A stretch of 64,000 nt of DNA from Eriocheir sinensis (lineage: Eukaryota; Arthropoda; Malacostraca; Decapoda; Varunidae), in NCBI RefSeq assembly GCF_024679095.1, contig NC_066520.1, positions 12,229,709 through 12,293,708 on the forward strand, read 5' to 3'. The position numbers and the translations under genes are program-made. This document shows positions 1 through 12,323 of the stretch, one piece after another. The notes beneath the pieces are model-generated. The model was not told the DNA's origin and ran no database searches. It was given only the letters and a program-made list of their open reading frames with translations. How positions within the stretch are numbered: the stretch's first letter is position 1; every line of letters begins with the position of its first letter.

Positions 1-1093
1 TTTGTAATGTAAATCGTTCCGCTATTTACAAAGGAATTTGTTCGTGGGATGAGCTCAACTATTGCAGTCACTTTTTTATCTAAGCTCGTAATATTACTTT
101 TTTTGTGTGTGTGTGCGCTAGAGTATAAATTTGTGTCAAGAACTGCCACTTGAGTGCGACGCGTGTGTAGTTTGGTCCAACAAGTTGTTCCTTCACCCGC
201 CAGAGCTGCCTTTGAGCGGTCTCTGGATAACGAGTGTGTGCTAAGCGTATCCTGGATCATTCTAGAACACCGGGACAGGTGCGGTGATTTCCAGGAAACG
301 CACTTAATATGCAGGTTTATATGAACTTTTTGCGCATACCGAGGTAAAGCGTTTGCCATAAAAAAAGAAAACTGTACATGTCTATCCCACTATTAAATAA
401 TACATTATAAGAGCGGTAGAAGCGCAGCCTCAAAAGCGTGTGTTGGTGATGACCTTGAGTGGCCGGGCCGCCAGCGTGGGTGCCCGTGAGTGGAGCCTTG
501 TGGATAGGTTCACTATTCGACACTCCACTTAGTCTGCCCGGAAGTGGATGTGTTTGAGTGTGACTTCCTTATTTTTCAGCCTCATACTTTCTGCCATGAA
601 GGGAATCTGGGCCTTGCGATACGCCTTTTTTCACTTCGTCATCGTATGTAGATCCTTTTCACCCCTTATTTTTCACCCCTTCCTTTTTTTCTATATTCGT
701 TCGTCATCTTTCTTCTATTTCCACTAACCTTTGTCATTTACTTTTGACTTCCCCATCAACACCTTCCGTCTCCCTCTCTCCCTCCCTTCCGAAGCCCCAG
801 CAGCCTTCATTCCATTAATAGTGTGAGGGCATCGCCTCTGCTCTTAAGAATGGATGTTCTTTTAATATAGTTCGTCGTCGTTGGCGTGAATAGCGCAAAT
901 GAATCTTTCTTCTTGCCTCGCCAAGATCACTTCTTCTCTTCCAGCCCGGCACCTCGGGAGGGACATTTATGATGACGCGGCACACTTTTTCAATTTTCAT
1001 CATCTTGATTACTTGCTTGCTCACAAAGGTTTCGTAATGATTTGTGAAATCAACAATCAAGGAAATTGTTGTTCAGTTAAAATGTCGTGTTTT

Positions 1094-1096
<3 letters not shown>
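1..1096. other. intergenic stretch, no gene recognised
   Basis: No reading frame here resembles a known protein and no exon with matching splice sites was found. The sequence is ordinary mixed composition with several pyrimidine-rich tracts around 640-800. Short open frames are present but their translations show no domain or conserved motif. Confidence 0.5.

Positions 1097-1190
<94 letters not shown>
1097..1190. repeat. (GT)n microsatellite
   Basis: This is an uninterrupted GT dinucleotide run of about 94 bases. Cys-Val or Thr-His open frames across it are artefacts of the repeat. Confidence 0.97.
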
Positions 1191-1192
<2 letters not shown>

Positions 1193-1557
1193 CTTGCGTC
1201 TCGTCGTAAGAAATCCCAGGAATTTTTTAATGTGGCGGACATACTGTGACGGTGTTGCCTGGCGGGGCGAAGGGCGGCGGCCCTGTGTATACTTAGCAGG
1301 CCAGCGGGTGGCGGCGGCGGCGGTGGTCGGGGGCATTTCCTCGTACGTTTTTTTTTTTTTTTTTTACCTTTCTTTATCAAGCGTTTTTATTATTGTTTTT
1401 ATCCTTCACGTTGTTTTTGTCGGCTGGCAGAAGGAAGTCATAGCTCTTAGTCCAGGCCGAGGAAAAGTCAGCCAACAAAAAATATGACCAGGAGTAATAA
1501 TAATGATAATAATGAAATATAATAATTAACTATCGTAACTGTCAATGGGATTACTGA

Positions 1558-1622
1558 AAGTAGTAGTAGTAATAGTAGTAGTAGTAGTAGTAATAGTAAT
1601 AGTAGTAGTAGGAGTAATAAAA

Positions 1623-1679
<57 letters not shown>

Positions 1680-1680
1680 G
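1558..1680. repeat. (AGT)n / (AAC)n compound trinucleotide repeat
   Basis: An imperfect AGT/AAT tract at about 1558-1620 is followed by a clean AAC run at about 1627-1679. Polyleucine and polythreonine frames over it are not genes. Confidence 0.95.
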
Positions 1681-1699
1681 CCCCTGGTCACCAAATAAC

Positions 1700-4600
1700 C
1701 CTGCCAAACCGTCCGAGCTTGTGGTAGGCGCCCCCTAGTGGAGTGAGTTAAGCGCCTACATCCTTCCTCGGTGGCGGGGAATCCTCCCCTGTGGCCGGGC
1801 AAGGACGGCGGGTCCAAGCATCTCTGTCGGCGTCACAGTCCGTCCGGGGAGGGAGGCCTGTCGGTCCAGACACGCCCTCGGACGGAAATGTTAACCAGTG
1901 GCTTTCTAGTCCGCCCTCAAGGCTGAAGTAAAGGCTGGAGGTTACAGACTCACACCACTTATCCTTCCGAAGGACATAAACAATAATCGACTCTCAAATA
2001 TATGATTCTCTGCCGCGCCTGCAGGATAGGGGTGGGTGAACCCTGGGGAACCTTAAAAGACGCCGGTGAGAGCATAGCAGGAAGTTAGTGAGTTGAAACA
2101 GCGAATGAACGAGTGGCCTCGTGTCCCCTGCCACACTTCTTTGATGATAATGTCACCAGTCTGAACTGAGTTTACTGAAAGTCAGCACAATAGTATATCC
2201 TCCTAACACAGTTTAATTGGTATTTTCCTTGGCATTGTGTTCAACTACCTGAATCTGTTGGAAACAATGTGACGGTGGATCGACGACATCCCGTCACCCC
2301 CTAAGGTCACACATATCTGCTTTAATCCGTCTGACCGGCTGAGCACCATATATCTTCTTGACTTTATATATGTTGGTCAAGTTTGAAGCTGAGGGTGAGG
2401 AGAAAGTGACGGATGGGTTAAGGGTAGGCCGCTCGCCCTTCTTCCTGGTCTGGTTTTTCGCCGGAGTAACCAGTAGCGGCGGCCACCTCTTTCTCCTCCA
2501 CCCTCACTTTCACTCTTGTTCACTGTTCATCAGTGTCAAAGGTTATGACGACGATGACAGTCAGTATTGCTTGAGGCAGCCTCCTTGCGGTGCATAGATG
2601 TATTGTTTGTACTGCGACTGGAAAAGAAATAACTGTCGCAAAAGGGGAAAAAAATGTTTCGTTGTTTAGGTGAAGTTGCATAATGAACAACACTGTTTTC
2701 AAACAAGACCTTAATTCGGCGGTGACATTATACCTTTTTTTTTAAGTGAAAGGTTAATTATCCATTTGGGTCGCTCGGGTGTGTGTGCCGGGCTGCTCTC
2801 ACTCCGGGTACCTGGCGTACCCCAAGTAGAGCGCGTCCTTTGATGACCCTGCTGCATACGTTGATTAATATAGGTCTTGGAAGTGTGCCGCGCCTGACGT
2901 TAGGAGGGGAGGGAAATGAGTAGCCTACGATCCAGCTCTGAATTATTTTGTTTTAGCATTTATTCCTAGGTCGATATAATATAGATAGACAGATAAATAG
3001 GTTTGTCTACTATGTGCTATAATTAAGGGGAATTTCAAAATTAGAGATAAAACATAGCATAATATTTTGCAGAGCATTAGTCGTCTGTCGCTACAGCGGT
3101 GGTGGTGGTCGACGGTAATACGTTGACGAATGTCCCGCCAAGCCACCGGAGCTTGTAATACATGCTTGGGCTCTTTCATTATGACAGTGTGTTGCATTGT
3201 CTTCGAGGTGTTATTATCTGTATTAATGTTTTGTTAATGTGCTAAATTATCAACATTCTACAGCCTCCTTGCTTGATGAAAAAATATATAAAAGAATAAA
3301 AAGATAAACTATATCCGTCCGTTAGTCAGTGGTCATCTCTCTAGTGTCAGTCTGCATTGCTTCTCCGCCAGAGTAAGACTGGAAAAAGTAGTTTAGCTTA
3401 GGGCAACGTCTCCGATGTTACTTCAAAACAGCACGTAAATTTGCTTGTGTAACGTAAGCAGCAGGGGCTCCTGAGTGGGTGGAGGCTGCTTGTTTACGTT
3501 TTATATCAAGGCTGTGCGTAAATGCTAAGAGGGTGAGAAGACTATTACTCCGGAGTAGGATTTTTTTTTTTTATCAGGCATGTCGGATGGGTCTTGCCTT
3601 CTCTGTAAGTAAGGCCACTGAGTCTACAAAAGCATATACAATAACAAAGTATGAGGAGTAGGCGATGAGGAAGGAATGAAAAGTTCCGCCTTGCTGAGGA
3701 ATGTTGCTTGACTTGATTTATTTGTCCCTTCTGTCGCAGGAGGGAAAGTGGCCGTTCAGAGAAGGGAGAAAAGGGAAATAGAAAGGAAACATAGTAGGGG
3801 ACACAGTCATGACCACACCACCAGATGGACAATGATAAAAGTCAATCAGCAGTCGGATTATACTTTCACTCCAAAGAGGCGTGCCTTCTACCTCTCAAAG
3901 AATGTCACATTTTGCTACGAATGAACCTTAACACATGTCTGAAGGGCTGTGCAAGTTAAGGAAGTCCTGGCCTGAGGTCCCTGGAAACTGACAACCCCTG
4001 CTTGGCGCAGATCCTTCAACGTTCTCCATATATTCGATGCCTTCCCTGACCTGCGGTACTGGCGGTGGCCCAGACAGAGCCAGTAAATAATGTGTTTTAA
4101 TTGTCGAGGTCTGGACACCTTGCTGCGACATTATTAAATGCCATCAGGGAACGGACAGGGAAGTCTTGGAGCTGCCGCAGCTTGAACTGTGCTCTATATG
4201 ATGCCTCGGCCTTGGCACAGCCTCTTGCTTGGGCAAGGCGGGGCGGAGCGGGGCGGGGCAAGCTTGGCCACACGGGTCATGTGCTAACACATGGGGAATG
4301 CAGGTAGTCTAGGCGCTTACCTGAATTAGACTTCCCACATCCTGACCCACCCTGACATTTGGGTCATTACTTCCTGATGGAGTGAAGGGTAGATGCTGGC
4401 TGGAGACGGGGAAAGAATGGACCAGCATTTTCTAAGTCTGACGTAATTAGGAAGGAATTTTCTTTATCCTCAAGATGGGTTATAATATAAGTTCAATTCA
4501 AGAAAACGGGTTTTCATATTTACTAAGCAAGAGGGTCGCTGGCCTCTGGTCCCGGGCTTCCTGTCGGCGCCATGTGGCCGGCCCGGAATTGAACGTATTT

Positions 4601-4900
4601 GACGCACATAGTTCGATGTTTGTGGCGGAGCACGTAACGAGACTGTGGATACATTTAAATGTATTAATAAATTTTCCGTGATATGGTTGTGAAATACGTT
4701 TCAGATTGTTTTATGCTCACTGAATACCAGATACCATGCCATGTTACTAATTCTCGAGCAAGCTCTTTAACATGTTTTCTTTCAGAATTTTCTCAGAGAC
4801 CAGCAATATAATCCATCTTAATTTCATTACTTTCACTATAATATCCTTTTTTTTATTTTCAATTGTCTACAGAGTCTTGTAAATTTTCAGTCTTCAGTGG
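1700..4900. other. intergenic stretch, no gene recognised
   Basis: About 3.2 kb without a recognisable coding exon, RNA gene or terminal inverted repeat. Frames of 60-95 codons occur on both strands but have no family signature, no coherent splice sites and no composition difference from the surroundings. Confidence 0.45.
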
Positions 4901-4904
4901 CTAA

Positions 4905-4981
<77 letters not shown>
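4905..4981. repeat. (AAT)n(GTT)n compound microsatellite
   Basis: An AAT run passes directly into a GTT run at about 4936. The switch from A/T-only units to GTT units without intervening sequence suggests stepwise mutation and expansion. Confidence 0.95.
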
Positions 4982-5462
4982 ATGGCACTCATGAGCTGAA
5001 CAGTTCCAATTCCATTAATGCCAAGCTGAGTCCGCAGAGTCTGTCGCTCGTGTCAACTTCATGGCCAGATTTTCGGGAGGCACCGCGTCGCCGCCGCTGC
5101 CTGCGCGTCCTCCCCCGACACCCCAACTGCTGCTTGTTCAGGGTGACACAAAAGCTTGGCGGTGCGCAGCCTTGACCCTGATACAAGCATGTGTAGATAA
5201 AATATGAGTGACTTAAGTGTGTCTAATCAATCACTGTGCCGCGGCTTAATTCTCCTCCAGCCGGTTCAAGGCAGAGAGCTTCAAAAGGTCACCCTGGACA
5301 CCTGACCTTTGCTGCACGGGGACAGAAGATATATGAGACTGTGTACTATCCACCAGAAAAAAAAAGTGAGCTGTCACCCTTTTCGTGCCCTGACTCCGAC
5401 GACATGCACGCATATCAATTTAGAGAGAATTAAGAAAATATATTTACGGCTTGAATGTTAGG

Positions 5463-5463
5463 T

Positions 5464-5504
<41 letters not shown>

Positions 5505-5682
5505 TGACTACGACTACGACTATTGCTTCTACCACCACCGCCACTACTACTACTACTATCACTCCTCCTCCTCCTCCTACTACTACTACTACTACTACTA
5601 CCACTCCTCCTCCTCCTCCTCCTCCTCCTCCTCCTACTACTACTACTACTACTACTACGACGACGACGACGACGACGATGAC
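5463..5682. repeat. mosaic of TAC/CTC/GAC trinucleotide repeats
   Basis: About 220 bases consist almost wholly of trinucleotide units (TAC, GAC, CAC, TCC), changing unit type along the block but mostly holding the three-base register. All long frames over it (polyTyr, polyThr/Pro, Arg/Ser) are products of the repeat. Confidence 0.93.
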
Positions 5683-6043
5683 AAAATATCAGCATTCACC
5701 CACCCACTGAACCAAAACAAACCACCTCCAACACCTCTTCCTAGACGCCCACCACTGCAAGCACCACCGATATCTCTAATCACATATGTATGACTAGGCT
5801 CAGTGAGGATATAAATAGTGCATCCTTTTGATATTTGACATCAAATAAATCACTTCACTCGTTGCCTCTCAGCCACTTTCCTGCCATTAAGTCAGTCTCG
5901 TCTGTTCGCAAATCCAGGATGCTGCACTTTGCAAGGATTGTCTTCTTGTGTCACGGACCTATTGGCATGACATGCTTCTTGTCCTTGGGTTTTGTGTTGA
6001 ATTTCAGATGATAGTTTATAACCTATTGTCCTCTGACGGTAAC

Positions 6044-6340
<297 letters not shown>

Positions 6341-6494
6341 AGCCAGCAACTTAATTAATCTAATTAACTAGAGCTGAACAGGCTACGACTCCTCGCGGGG
6401 GTTGGGCCCGAGACCTTAGAAACAAGGAGGCGTAAAAGAAGGTTTACAGAAAGGGCAAGAGGGAGGCCGAGGGCGGGGCGTCGCAAGGTGTAGG

Positions 6495-6502
6495 TATATA
6501 AG
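6495..6502 (+). promoter_or_regulatory. TATA box of the secreted acidic repeat-protein gene
   Basis: The sequence TATATAAG lies 61 bases before the proposed ATG at 6556. A start site about 30 bases downstream (near 6525) would leave a short 5' leader. The short first exon with only four codons and a nearby TATA box is a layout common in arthropod cuticle and other tissue-specific secreted proteins. The site is seen in the sequence; its use is inferred. Confidence 0.7.
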
Positions 6503-6555
6503 AGCGGCGGCTCCTGGAGGCTGTACATTGTTTCTCCCGGAGTATAGCTGGAAAC

Positions 6556-8903
6556 ATGCGCGTCCTGGTGGGTAGCGTGAGGGTGCCTTGGCATCATGTA
6601 TTGTTGTAACAGTGTGTAGTGTTCTCGTGCAGTGTGATGGCAGGTGTAGGTGCCACTGGGAATTATCCTCCTGTGACCCTAGTTAGTGGTGCCCCGGTGG
6701 CAGCTGTAACCATGTGACACCCGCAAGGGGTGGCACTTCCTTGGTGGTGCCCCCTGGGTATGATTCAAATAGTACCCCACTAATGGTTATGTCCTGTGGC
6801 TGCATACTTAGGCATTACCTCCCCTTGGCACACTGTGGTGGTACCTGAAATGTTAATTCCCCCTAGAGATGCTCTCCCAGGTGTCAGTACCCCCTAGTGG
6901 ATCCCCTTGATGTAGTAGGTGGTCATATTTTGGTACCCAGCATAGTGGAACCCTTGGTGGTGTGTCCCTAGAGGTGCACCCCAGACGGTAATGCCCCTAG
7001 TACATGGCGTGCCCCTGGCTGTAGTGCCTTTAGCGGTAGAGCCCTGAGTGGCGTCATTATTAGTGCCCCCTTTTGGTATTTATTCAAATGGAGCTCCGCG
7101 GTGGAGGGTCCCCTAATGGTGGCCGGTAATGCCACACGTGGGTAGTGGTGGTGCCTGGTGGTAGCTTTTATTTGTGACACATGTGATACTTCCCGGTGAC
7201 TGTAATCCTTCTGAAGGTATCCTGTGCTGGTTATGTCCCTTATAAATGTTCCCTGGTGGTGATGTCCATCTTGCAGTAGTGCTCCCCATTGGTGGTATCA
7301 GCTTATCAACATGCTGATGGTATTATCCAATGGTATGATGAGGATATTAGCTACCTGCATTGTAGTGCCCTGTGGGGTGACATTTTACAGCCCTTTGCTT
7401 TATATCCATTACAATGGTAATTAACACAATTATAGTTAAATAATAATCACCTTTTCTCATTCATGTTTTCTTTTTCTTTAGTTGCTGTTGTCAACGCTGG
7501 TGGCGGCTGCCGTGGCAGCACCAGTAATGGAAGAAGTCACAAACCCATTAGCTGACCCTGAAGCAGCACCGGCCCTCGCCGTGGCAGATGCAGCAGAGAC
7601 AGAGATGATGGCACCAGTCGTCCCAGAGGAGGCTCTCCCTGTTGAGGAAGTTGCAGTCCTCTCTGAAGCTGTAGATATTCCTATCGTTGCTATCATTCTT
7701 AGAGCTGATCCGGCAGATAAGACTCCCGCTGTGGAGACTTCTGGCCCCACTGAAGTGATCGCTCCAATTGCTGAGGAGACACCTATTTTCGTTGAAGAGA
7801 CTCTTGCAGAGGAAACTGCCATCCCTGTTGTTGAAGAAACTTTAGATGCCGAGCCCTCCGTCCTTCCCGAGGAAGCAGGTATCGTTGTAGAAGAAAATAC
7901 TGCTGCTTTAGAAGACACTCCTGTTCTTGTTGTAGAAACTAACTCCCTCACTGAAGAGATTGCGGCTCCAGTAGAAGAGGCTCCCGTCATCCCGGAGACA
8001 AAGACCATTGATGAGACGAATGTACCCACTGAGGAGGCTGCTGCTGTCCAGGAGGAGACCCCTGCCCCTGCGGAAGAGACTCCAGCCCGATTGGAAGCGA
8101 CTACTCTACCAGAAGAAGAGACTCCCATTGTCATTGAAGAAACAACTAACCCTGTAGAGGAGACTCTTGTAGAAGAGACTCCTGTCCTCATAGAAGAGAC
8201 TCCTGCACTTGCAGAAGAAGCCCCTATGGAAGAGATCGTGGTCCTTGTGGAAGAGACTCCTGCCCTTGTGGAAGAGACTCCTGTTTTTGCAGAAGAGACT
8301 CCTGCTCCTGTGGAAGAGACCGTGGTCCTCGTAGAAGAGACTCCTGCCCCTGTGGAAGAGGCTGTGGTCCTTGTAGAAGAGACTCTTGCCCCTGTGGAAG
8401 AGGCCGTGGTCCTTGTTGAAGAGACTCTTGCCCCTGTAGATGAGACTCCTGTCTTTGTAGAAGAGACTCCTGCCCCTGTGGAAGAGGCCGTGGTCCTTGT
8501 AGAAGAGACCCCTGCCCCTGTGGAGCAAGCCACCGTCATCCAAACCGGGAGCCAGTTCCCGCGGGGTGATGTCAGCCCTGCAGCCTCAGTGGTCAGCCAC
8601 CTGGTGGCCGCAAGGCCTCAGGTTCTGTCCTTTAGTTCTCCAAATTTCCATCACCACGCCCCTCAGCACCAGCTGCATTTCTCTGTACCGGCCAGCCATC
8701 ACACGCATTTCACCCATACAGGACAGCTGACTCGTAACTTCCAACAAACTCAGGCGCCAGTGGCCCCAGTCGATCCCCTAACACTAGTGCCTGCTCAGTT
8801 CAGATCCTTCATATTCCCTAATGATGCACCTGATGTATTGGCTGCAAAGATTAATTTCTTCCAGCACTACTCATCTCTTTTGCCACAGAGGCGCTTTGGC
8901 TAA
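6556..8903 (+). CDS. secreted acidic Glu/Pro/Val repeat protein, calphotin-like or cuticle-like (2 exons)
   Basis: Exon 1 is 6556-6567 and encodes MRVL. Exon 2 is 7482-8903, after a pyrimidine-rich acceptor (TTTCTTTAG). Both junctions are phase 0 and together give the signal peptide MRVLLLSTLVAAAVAAPVME, then a mature chain with total length 477 residues. The middle is dominated by degenerate acidic repeats of the type VEETPAPVEE, most regular at about 8230-8525, where a 42-base (14-residue) unit can be followed. The C-terminal 120 residues are different: a His-rich stretch, then PNDAPDVLAAKINFF near the end. That tail resembles the short D-x-P-x-V-x-x-A-K motif I recall from crustacean exoskeleton proteins, so a cuticle or extracellular-matrix role is likely but inferred. 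Low-complexity E/P/V proteins are often labelled calphotin-like; that name carries no proven function. No transmembrane segment or enzyme motif is visible. Confidence 0.8.
6568..7481 (+). repeat. intron 1 made of a diverged GTGCCCC/GTGGTA minisatellite
   Basis: Nearly the whole 914-base intron is built from loosely spaced, diverged copies of a short motif close to GTGCCCCTAGTGGTA, recurring about every 15-40 bases from about 6640 to 7290. No exon or transposon end was found inside. The donor is CTG|GTGGGT and the acceptor TTTAG|TTG. Confidence 0.6.
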
Positions 8904-9658
<755 letters not shown>

Positions 9659-9659
9659 T

Positions 9660-11310
9660 TATAATGAATGTAAACCACTAAAAATGTCAATTCCATATGT
9701 TCTAAGTTTGTGAGTTGTAGGTGAGCTAAGAGGTGCTGCAGCCCTATGGAACAGTGGTGCAGTACAAAGCTATCTCATTGATGTTTTCATTTGTTTCGTT
9801 GGTGACACTGACTTTTGGCTTCACTCACAGGAGCCTCAACCTCTTCAGACGAGTTTTTAGGTATTCATTGATGTTCAAACATTCTCCTCAGCTGTACCAC
9901 CTTTTGTAGCTACTGTGATGTTTGAAGAATATCTCATTGAATATACTGATAAATAGGAGTTATGTGTTTAAAAATAAGTTTATAGTTTACCATGCTGTTC
10001 TGTATATGACAAGACATGGTTGACTATCTGCCTTATAAATGTTGGCATCCCCGTGTACAGGGTGCTTAATTAGCTCGTCATTTAACTTTCCTTTATATTT
10101 TCTTGACACACTCGTACTCTGTGACATATCATAAACAATCCTCTTACTACATCTTCAATTAATGATTGGGATGACTGATTAATTTCATAAATTGCAAATA
10201 TCACCATCAATGACTTAGATTGTGGCAAAAAAAAAATTCACACTGTCATATATTAGGACACTCTGACTTGTCCATTTCTTTACAAGTGAACAATAAAACT
10301 CATTCACCCAAATCTGCTATCTCTCAACCTCAAATTCGCAGCTTGAGTAACCGGAATCGGACAACAGGTGTGGAAGACTCGCTCCATGACACGGATGCAT
10401 TGTCAGAAAGATGGTTGTATTGTTGGTGCATTGCCGAATAATGAATATCAAGTGAGGTTCACCGGAAATATATATATTTCGCCCCTACATTTATATGAAC
10501 TAATGAGAAATGGATATTTTCAAAGAAATGTAACTGGCAGTGGAAATTTTCTTTACCTTCTCTGCCCTTTTTTTTTTTCTTATTCTTCTTTATTCGTAGT
10601 GACATTCGAATCCCGGCATTTTGTTATTTTTTTTCAAAGTGGGATTATTGCCTCCTGCCTTCGTTACAATCTCTGCTAAGCAGCAATCTACTATAATACA
10701 TGACGCGTTATTATGACGGATATATAGTTACCACCGGATGCCGTCAAGTTACAAATGAACGTCAGAAGCTTCTCGGCCAAAGCTACATCATCGCCTTCAT
10801 ATGGTGATTCGAATCCAGGCTTCATTCCCACGGACCAGCCGCTGCCCGGGCCCCGGCCCCCCGGGCCTTCATCAGTTGTTCTCACGGCGTCCAGAAGGGT
10901 GGTGTGTCCGGCTTCACTGTGAACCCGCTGCTTGCTCTGACTGCCGCCACTCACCAGGTAATTGACGTTTAGACATGTGCTTGCAAAATGTCACTCCACC
11001 GTATCTCAGTAGCTTTTAATAAAATACTGCTGGCTTTGAAAGCATGAACTAATCAAATATTGTAACAGGTGGGTAGGGTAACAGCTAGTTGAACTGTATA
11101 GGTGGAAAGGAATATGATTCGAGCCTCACCGATGTAATTACTTGACTACTCCCTGTGGACTGGACGACTTCCATTCTAAAAGGTCACCTTTAGACAGGCC
11201 TCCTTACATCTATCACTCGTTCTTTCTCACCTCGCTCATAGGCAGCAGTAATTCATGAAACTAATGAGTGTATGGGTGAGTGGGTGAACGAGTGTACAGA
11301 CAAGATACTC
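9660..11310. other. intergenic stretch with one GC-rich coding-like island
   Basis: Mostly AT-rich sequence without a recognised gene. A GC-rich island at about 10690-10970 is open on both strands. The + strand frame ends ALTAATHQ at a good donor (CAG|GTAATT at about 10971), but no acceptor or family match could be fixed. It may be an exon of an unrecognised gene or a decayed repeat. Confidence 0.3.
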
Positions 11311-11319
11311 AAGCTACAG

Positions 11320-11470
11320 CTTCGTGGGAGTGTTCGAGGACTGGACAGCGGTGGTGGGTCAGAGGCGCGTCGAGGTGGAGCGGCAGCAGCGACTCGTCAC
11401 TCATCTCCAGCAGGTGGCCGTCCCAGTCTCCGCGTGCTGTCCTGCTGATCACCGCGTTAACCTTATACAG
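11320..11470 (+). CDS. possible internal exon of an unidentified gene
   Basis: An acceptor (CAAGCTACAG) is followed by 151 bases open in the frame reading FVGVFEDWTAVVGQ and ending NLIQ at a donor CAG|GTGTGC. The segment is clearly richer in G+C than its flanks, as the real exons further along are. The phase on entry would be 2 and on exit 0. I do not recognise the protein, and no neighbouring exon joins it in phase, so it could be a chance frame or part of a gene whose other exons are outside my recognition. Confidence 0.25.
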
Positions 11471-11749
11471 GTGTGCATGTCACTTTCTTGTTTAGTGATC
11501 AGGGTTAAGATTCGTTTTAGTACCGTGCCAGTATTTCATTAACTACCTTATGAAACGTCACTAGCTCTTCATATAACTTTTCTACAAACGTTCAACAATC
11601 ATGGAAACGCTTTCAAAATCCAATTCAAGGACTATTTATTGTTGAAAATAGGGGATAATATTCACGAAAGCGCAGCCTTTTCTGGCGGGGGCCGCGGCGG
11701 TGGTGCAGCCGGTGTTGCGAGAAATACCTCCTCGCAGAAATAAATCGCA

Positions 11750-11885
11750 TATACATGTGGGGGGGTCCAGGGGGGGGGGGCGCAGCCCCCCTGGTTAGAA
11801 GGGGAGATCGAGGGGGGCGAAGCCCCCCCGTTAGCAGGTCGTAAAGTTCGGTTGGAGTAGTTTAAATATGCTCCCCCACCCTAAA
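11750..11885 (+). repeat. dispersed G/C-tract repeat (copy A)
   Basis: This block of G and C runs with CGCAGCCCCCC and GCGAAGCCCCCC hairpins ends in TAGTTTAAATATGCTCC. The same order of elements occurs in inverse orientation at about 31060-31190. It is therefore a dispersed repeat family. Its class is unknown. Confidence 0.7.
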
Positions 11886-11886
11886 C

Positions 11887-12075
11887 CCTCTGACTTTTGA
11901 TGTCAACCCACTGAGGTACTGGCGTGATACAAAAACGCTTCAAAATTTTGAAGCACTTTGCCAAGAATATTCAAGGGTGCTGTGCACCGTCGGCACCATC
12001 TGAGAGGGTGTTTAGCAAGGCCGGCAATTTTTACACTCCTGAGCGAGTAAAAGAGAAACCTTCCGGGCATAAATG
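11887..12075 (+). pseudogene. hAT transposase relic (C-terminal dimerisation region)
   Basis: The frame from 11887 reads DVNPLRYWRDT, runs through a short helix-like stretch and stops at a TGA near 12001. The next frame continues with APSERVFSKAGNFYTPERVK. This is the conserved C-terminal hAT dimerisation motif (W, then a pattern like P-S-E-R-x-F-S-x-A-G). One frameshift and a premature stop show it is dead. The following AT-rich sequence with TTTGTA units ends in GATTCAACCCTG at 12318, whose reverse complement CAGGGTTGAATC looks like a hAT terminal repeat. The left end was not found. Confidence 0.8.
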
Positions 12076-12323
12076 ATGATAAAATGCAATTATGATATGT
12101 AAAGTGTAAACTTGTGTGAAAAAAAAAACTGTTTATATTTTTTGCATAATTTCATTAGAATTTTTATTTGTATCTGAGATCTGGAATAGGAATATTTGTA
12201 TTTTTATTTGTAGTTTTTGAACCAGTACTTGTATTTGTATTTGTATTCTTAGATTCAGGAACAAAAGTATTTGTATTTGTATTTGACTTATAAAAAATCA
12301 GTATTTGATTCAACCCTGGTCAG

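Noticed and set aside
1044..1487. Long Cys-Val, Thr-His, Tyr-Ile and poly-Leu frames over microsatellites here and at many other places
   Set aside because: Dinucleotide and trinucleotide repeats are open in several frames by construction; none has coding sequence outside the repeat that resembles a protein.
7478..8539. A 353-codon frame on the - strand rich in VSSTRTG-type repeats
   Set aside because: It is the antisense of the acidic repeat exon. The GAAGAG/ACTCCT codon bias of the + strand excludes stops in the opposite frame. The + strand frame has the signal peptide, intron phases and TATA box.
11495..11520. CAGGGTTAAGATTC as the possible left end of the hAT relic that ends at 12318
   Set aside because: It resembles the inverted right end only partly, and the flanking 8-mers do not match.
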